The notes under the pieces are model-generated. The model worked only from the letters and a program-made list of their open reading frames with translations, was not told the DNA's origin and made no database searches. The translations under genes were made by a program, and so were the position numbers. A stretch of 5,671 nt of DNA from an uncultured Selenomonadales bacterium (GTDB lineage Bacteria > Bacillota > Negativicutes > Selenomonadales > Selenomonadaceae). Location of the stretch: the NCBI GenBank assembly GCA_946547205.1, contig CAMNPA010000100.1, forward strand, positions 1 through 5,671. The letters run 5' to 3'. Below, piece by piece: positions 2,934 through 5,671 of the stretch. The first letter of the stretch is position 1; each line of letters opens with the position of its first letter.

Positions 2934-5671
2934 ATGGCGACACAGGTTGGCGTCATTAAAAAATTCGTCGACGCTTTGACGAAGACAAATAAGCAGGGCA
3001 CTGCTGCCGTCAATTCGGCTCTGGAAGTCATCGGCGCACCGACTTACGCAGTTTTGGAGCAAACTTTCATTGATGAGCAGGCGGGCAATACCAAAAAAGA
3101 ATTTCTCGACGAAGTCTGCGGCGTGCGACTGAACAATAACGATACCGGCGCAATAACGGGCTCGGATGCCGGCGGCTCAACAACTAAGACTGCCAAAAAT
3201 ATTTTGTCGGAAAGTGCGAAGGCGAAAACTTTAACGGCTGCAGAATACAATTCTTTCACGACGAAAGGTTTGACCGTCAATATCACTTACGACACGGGCG
3301 ACGGCGGCAAGGCGTTCAATAACAATGCCAAAACTTATCTTGCCAAACAAAAGCTCGTTACTCGTGCGCTTTATAATTGGTGGATACCCGAATCGCTCGA
3401 CCTTATCAATGAATCGCTCGGCATTAACTTCACCAACGGACGCGCCAGCCTTAACAAAATCGACATCGTGTTTGCGGAAGACGATACCAGTTGCTTGAAG
3501 ATCGATACCGTTTACGACCGAGAAAATCCCGTAAGCATCAAGCTCACCATCAATTCAGGGCTCTTCAAAAATTTAACGTCGTCCGATACAAGCGGCAAGC
3601 TCGCAACGAAAGGTTCAATCGGCTCCACGTTTTACGGCGGCAAACTCAACGAATCCAGCTCATTTGCGACGTATCTTGATCAGCTCGTTTTGCAGGCAAT
3701 GGCTGAAGTTGCGTTGAAGGCGAATGTTCCTTACGTCGAAAAACTTCCCAAGACTATTGCCAACGGGCTCGTGGAAATTGTCGGCGGCTATGATTCAAGC
3801 TCGAACGTGCTGAGCTCTTTTATCAGCGGCTCCGACGAAATTCGCGGCTATACGTTCGTTCGCTACCTTGCTCAAAAATACTCCGACGACAGACCCGATG
3901 ACGCTCTGCCAATCGGACTGACACTCAACGCCAAGAAAACTGTCTTGACCGCGTCGACACTCTTCAGCGGCGTAGAGATTGACCTTGCAGACTTCGTCGG
4001 CACCGTTCAGACCGTCGACACAAGCTTATTGAACCGCAACAATCAGATTCGCATCATCGGCAACGAGTTGAATAATTCAATCGTCGGCAGCCAGAGAAAC
4101 GACACGCTTTGGGGCGCAGACGGCAACGACACCATTCGCGGCAACTACGGCAACGACACGATTGATGGCGGATACGGCGCGGACAGACTTTATGGCGGCT
4201 ACGGCTACGACTCACTAAACGGCGGCTATGGCAACGATAAACTTTACGGCGAAGACGGCAACGACACGCTCTATGGCGGCTTTGGCAACGACACTTTAAC
4301 CGGCGGCAACGGCAACGATCTGTTCGTTTACAATGACGGCAAAGACGTTATCACGGACTACACGGCGGGCGAAGACAGAATCTACATTGAAAGCGGCGAC
4401 ATCACCAAGGCGACAACAAGCGGCGATGACGTTATCTTCACTGTCGGCAAAGGCAAACTCACCGTCAAGGGCGGCAAATACGAGACAATCACCTTGACAA
4501 ATTCAAATCGCAGAACTTACACGACGATTGTCGGCGGCTTGAAGTTGACGGACGATTCACCGACCAACACGACGATTAAATCTTCCGTTGAGTATGTCAA
4601 TGCTCGCGAACGCACGAAGGCTGCAAAAATCGTCGGCAACGCGCTCAACAATTCAGTTTACGGCGGAACGGGCAACGATACCATTTACGGCAAGAACGGC
4701 TACGATTCTCTCTTCGGCAACAACGGCGATGATAAACTTTACGGCGGCGACGGCAGAGACACGCTTTGGGGCGGCGACGGAAACGATACTCTTATCGGCG
4801 GCAACGGCAAGGACGTTTTCAGATACACCGGCGGCAACGATGTCATCACCGACTACGCGGCAGGCGAATTGGTTTACATTCCGACGAACAGAATCACAAG
4901 CGTTGTCGTGGACAATACCGACGCGATCTTTTCTTTCGGCAAAGGCTCTCTCACCGTCAAGGACGGCTTGAATAAAGTCATCACGTTTGCAAACTCTTCG
5001 ACGAATGTTTTCACGTATTACGTTGACGGCGATTCCTCAAACTTGGTTTTGACGGACGCCAGCCCTGATGAAGTTACAATCGGTGCGGCTGTTAAAAACG
5101 TTGACGCCACGGCACGCACGAAGACCATCAAAATTACCGCAAACGACATTGCCAACACAATTCGCGGCGGCACCGGCAAAGATGTCATCTACGGCAAGAA
5201 CGGCAACGATTCAATTATCGGCAATGCGGGCAACGATGAACTTTTCGGCGGCGACGGCAATGACACGCTCTATGGCGGCTATGGCAACGACACGCTAAAC
5301 GGCGGCTATGGAAACGATACCATTTACGGCAACGCAGGCAACGATAAAATTTACGGCGACACCGGCAACGACTTTATCAGAGGCGGCGCGGGCAACGATT
5401 CAATTTACGGCGGCAAAGGAAACGACACGCTTTGGGGCGGCACAGGTGCTGATGTGTTTTATTACGACAGCGGCGACGGCAACGATGTTATCTACAGCTT
5501 CGGCGATAACGACATGCTCAGAATCACTGAAACTTTCTCGGCGACTTTCGACAGCTCCACAGACGAGCTTTATTTCAAAGTCGGCAACACCAACAACGCG
5601 ATAACTCTGCGCGACATTGCGGCATCAACTTTCAACATCAACGGCAACAAATATTATATCGACAGCAAAGA
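2934..5671 (+). CDS. Large RTX calcium-binding protein with a peptidase-like N-terminal domain (3' end outside window)
   Basis: The frame is open for 912 codons to the window edge. Order of parts: N-terminal region (1-95) ending in TGAITGSDAGGSTTKTA (71-87); a peptidase-like domain (about 143-318); a linker (319-375); then three RTX blocks at 385-465 (9 nonapeptides), 577-630 (6) and 745-843 (11) with consensus GGxGNDxLY. RTX repeats fold into a beta-roll that binds calcium, normally after secretion. Blocks are separated by two related spacers (about 466-576, 631-744) sharing DVITDYxAGE, GKGxLTVKxG and RTK...NxI. There is no Sec signal peptide at the start (MATQVGVIKKFVDAL), consistent with type I secretion by a C-terminal signal, which is not visible here. 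The final segment (844-912: GDGNDVIYSFGDNDMLRI ... ITLRDIAASTFNING) resembles the capping region of such proteins, so the stop is probably near. No secretion genes are in the window. Exact role unknown; adhesin or surface protein are possibilities. Confidence 0.93.
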   Translation, partial: MATQVGVIKKFVDALTKTNKQGTAAVNSALEVIGAPTYAVLEQTFIDEQAGNTKKEFLDEVCGVRLNNNDTGAITGSDAGGSTTKTAKNILSESAKAKTLTAAEYNSFTTKGLTVNITYDTGDGGKAFNNNAKTYLAKQKLVTRALYNWWIPESLDLINESLGINFTNGRASLNKIDIVFAEDDTSCLKIDTVYDRENPVSIKLTINSGLFKNLTSSDTSGKLATKGSIGSTFYGGKLNESSSFATYLDQLVLQAMAEVALKANVPYVEKLPKTIANGLVEIVGGYDSSSNVLSSFISGSDEIRGYTFVRYLAQKYSDDRPDDALPIGLTLNAKKTVLTASTLFSGVEIDLADFVGTVQTVDTSLLNRNNQIRIIGNELNNSIVGSQRNDTLWGADGNDTIRGNYGNDTIDGGYGADRLYGGYGYDSLNGGYGNDKLYGEDGNDTLYGGFGNDTLTGGNGNDLFVYNDGKDVITDYTAGEDRIYIESGDITKATTSGDDVIFTVGKGKLTVKGGKYETITLTNSNRRTYTTIVGGLKLTDDSPTNTTIKSSVEYVNARERTKAAKIVGNALNNSVYGGTGNDTIYGKNGYDSLFGNNGDDKLYGGDGRDTLWGGDGNDTLIGGNGKDVFRYTGGNDVITDYAAGELVYIPTNRITSVVVDNTDAIFSFGKGSLTVKDGLNKVITFANSSTNVFTYYVDGDSSNLVLTDASPDEVTIGAAVKNVDATARTKTIKITANDIANTIRGGTGKDVIYGKNGNDSIIGNAGNDELFGGDGNDTLYGGYGNDTLNGGYGNDTIYGNAGNDKIYGDTGNDFIRGGAGNDSIYGGKGNDTLWGGTGADVFYYDSGDGNDVIYSFGDNDMLRITETFSATFDSSTDELYFKVGNTNNAITLRDIAASTFNINGNKYYIDSK
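3360..3887 (+). other. Peptidase-like domain of the RTX protein with missing zinc-site residues
   Basis: Residues about 143-318. Landmarks are ALYNWWIPESLDLINESLGINF (from 145, broken here as ALYNWWIPES and LDLINESLG), YLDQLVLQAMAEVALKANV (247-265), LPKTIANGLVEIVGG (271-285) and IRGYTFVRYL (303-312). The spacing matches the flagellinolysin-like HExxH peptidases as I remember them: LDxxxAHExTHAVMxANxxxxxxLPxxxxEGxAExxHG followed by GYxxVRYL. At the HExxH positions this protein has Gln254, Ala255 and Glu258. At EGxAE it has Asn277-Gly278 and retains Glu281. So the fold is probably kept but zinc hydrolysis probably lost. The family consensus is from memory and not verified. Confidence 0.6.
4086..4328 (+). 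repeat. RTX nonapeptide block 1 (9 units)
   Basis: Nine 27-nt units encode GSQRNDTLW, GADGNDTIR, GNYGNDTID, GGYGADRLY, GGYGYDSLN, GGYGNDKLY, GEDGNDTLY, GGFGNDTLT and GGNGNDLFV. Gly and Asp positions for calcium binding are conserved except in the first unit, which lacks the second-turn Gly. Confidence 0.95.
4662..4823 (+). repeat. RTX nonapeptide block 2 (6 units)
   Basis: Six units: GGTGNDTIY, GKNGYDSLF, GNNGDDKLY, GGDGRDTLW, GGDGNDTLI and GGNGKDVFR. The block follows the spacer segment RTKAAKIVGNALNNSVY and leads into GGNDVITDYAAGE. Confidence 0.95.
5166..5462 (+). repeat. RTX nonapeptide block 3 (11 units)
   Basis: Eleven units from GGTGKDVIY to GGTGADVFY. This is the longest and most regular block and is followed by the predicted C-terminal cap. 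Neighbouring units share long identical nucleotide stretches (for example GGCTATGG-AACGA-AC around 5278 and 5302), suggesting expansion by slippage. Confidence 0.95.

Noticed and set aside
2802..3062. N-terminal extension of the TPR frame up to 3062 on the minus strand
   Set aside because: It overlaps the RTX gene start and promoter, lacks a good RBS, and would place the signal peptide internally; the GGGAGG-ATG at 2801 is far better.
3044..3286. 80-residue minus-strand open frame opposite the RTX N-terminus
   Set aside because: It is fully antisense to a well-supported gene, without an RBS or recognisable features.
4086..5462. CRISPR array
   Set aside because: The period is 27 nt with no unique spacers and the sequence is coding; these are RTX nonapeptides.
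4588..5604. Plus-strand open frames at 4588-4971, 4766-4975, 5068-5298 and 5308-5604
   Set aside because: They are frame-shifted readings of the RTX repeats, with Thr/Ala-rich or Arg-rich periodic translations that simply mirror the 27-nt units.

Overview
The window (about 5.7 kb, moderate GC, coding almost throughout) looks like chromosomal DNA of an anaerobic Firmicute-type bacterium. My best guess is a Selenomonas-like member of the Negativicutes. This rests on the strong AGGAG-type ribosome binding sites, the A/T-rich intergenic tracts, and an RTX protein whose N-terminal domain resembles a family I remember from that group. It is recognition from memory, not a search result.

Layout, left to right. 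(1) Positions 1-97, minus strand: the first 32 codons of a gene starting with a signal-peptide-like segment; the rest lies outside the window. (2) Positions 98-210: a short spacer filled with two different 7-bp tandem repeats; the second overlaps the end of the next gene. (3) Positions 195-1853, minus strand: a complete ABC-F ATPase of 552 residues, a soluble ribosome-acting protein with two ATP cassettes. (4) Positions 1854-1931: a compact spacer holding the terminator of the TPR gene interleaved with a candidate promoter for the ABC-F gene. (5) Positions 1932-2801, minus strand: an exported protein with seven TPR repeats, the last four being a nucleotide-perfect 204-bp tandem duplication. 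(6) Positions 2802-2933: a divergent intergenic region with a good plus-strand promoter. (7) Positions 2934-5671, plus strand: a large RTX (calcium-binding nonapeptide) protein, open to the window edge and probably close to its natural end.

The TPR and RTX genes are divergent and share 132 bp of upstream DNA, so they may be co-regulated; both products are predicted to leave the cytoplasm or reach the envelope. The ABC-F gene appears to have its own promoter and is probably functionally independent of its neighbours. No intergenic stretch exceeds 300 bases.

The most interesting points are: an N-terminal RTX domain that looks like a zinc-metallopeptidase fold with its HExxH residues replaced (a pseudo-peptidase); the perfect 204-bp TPR duplication; and a degenerate copy of an intergenic heptamer repeat inside the ABC-F coding sequence.
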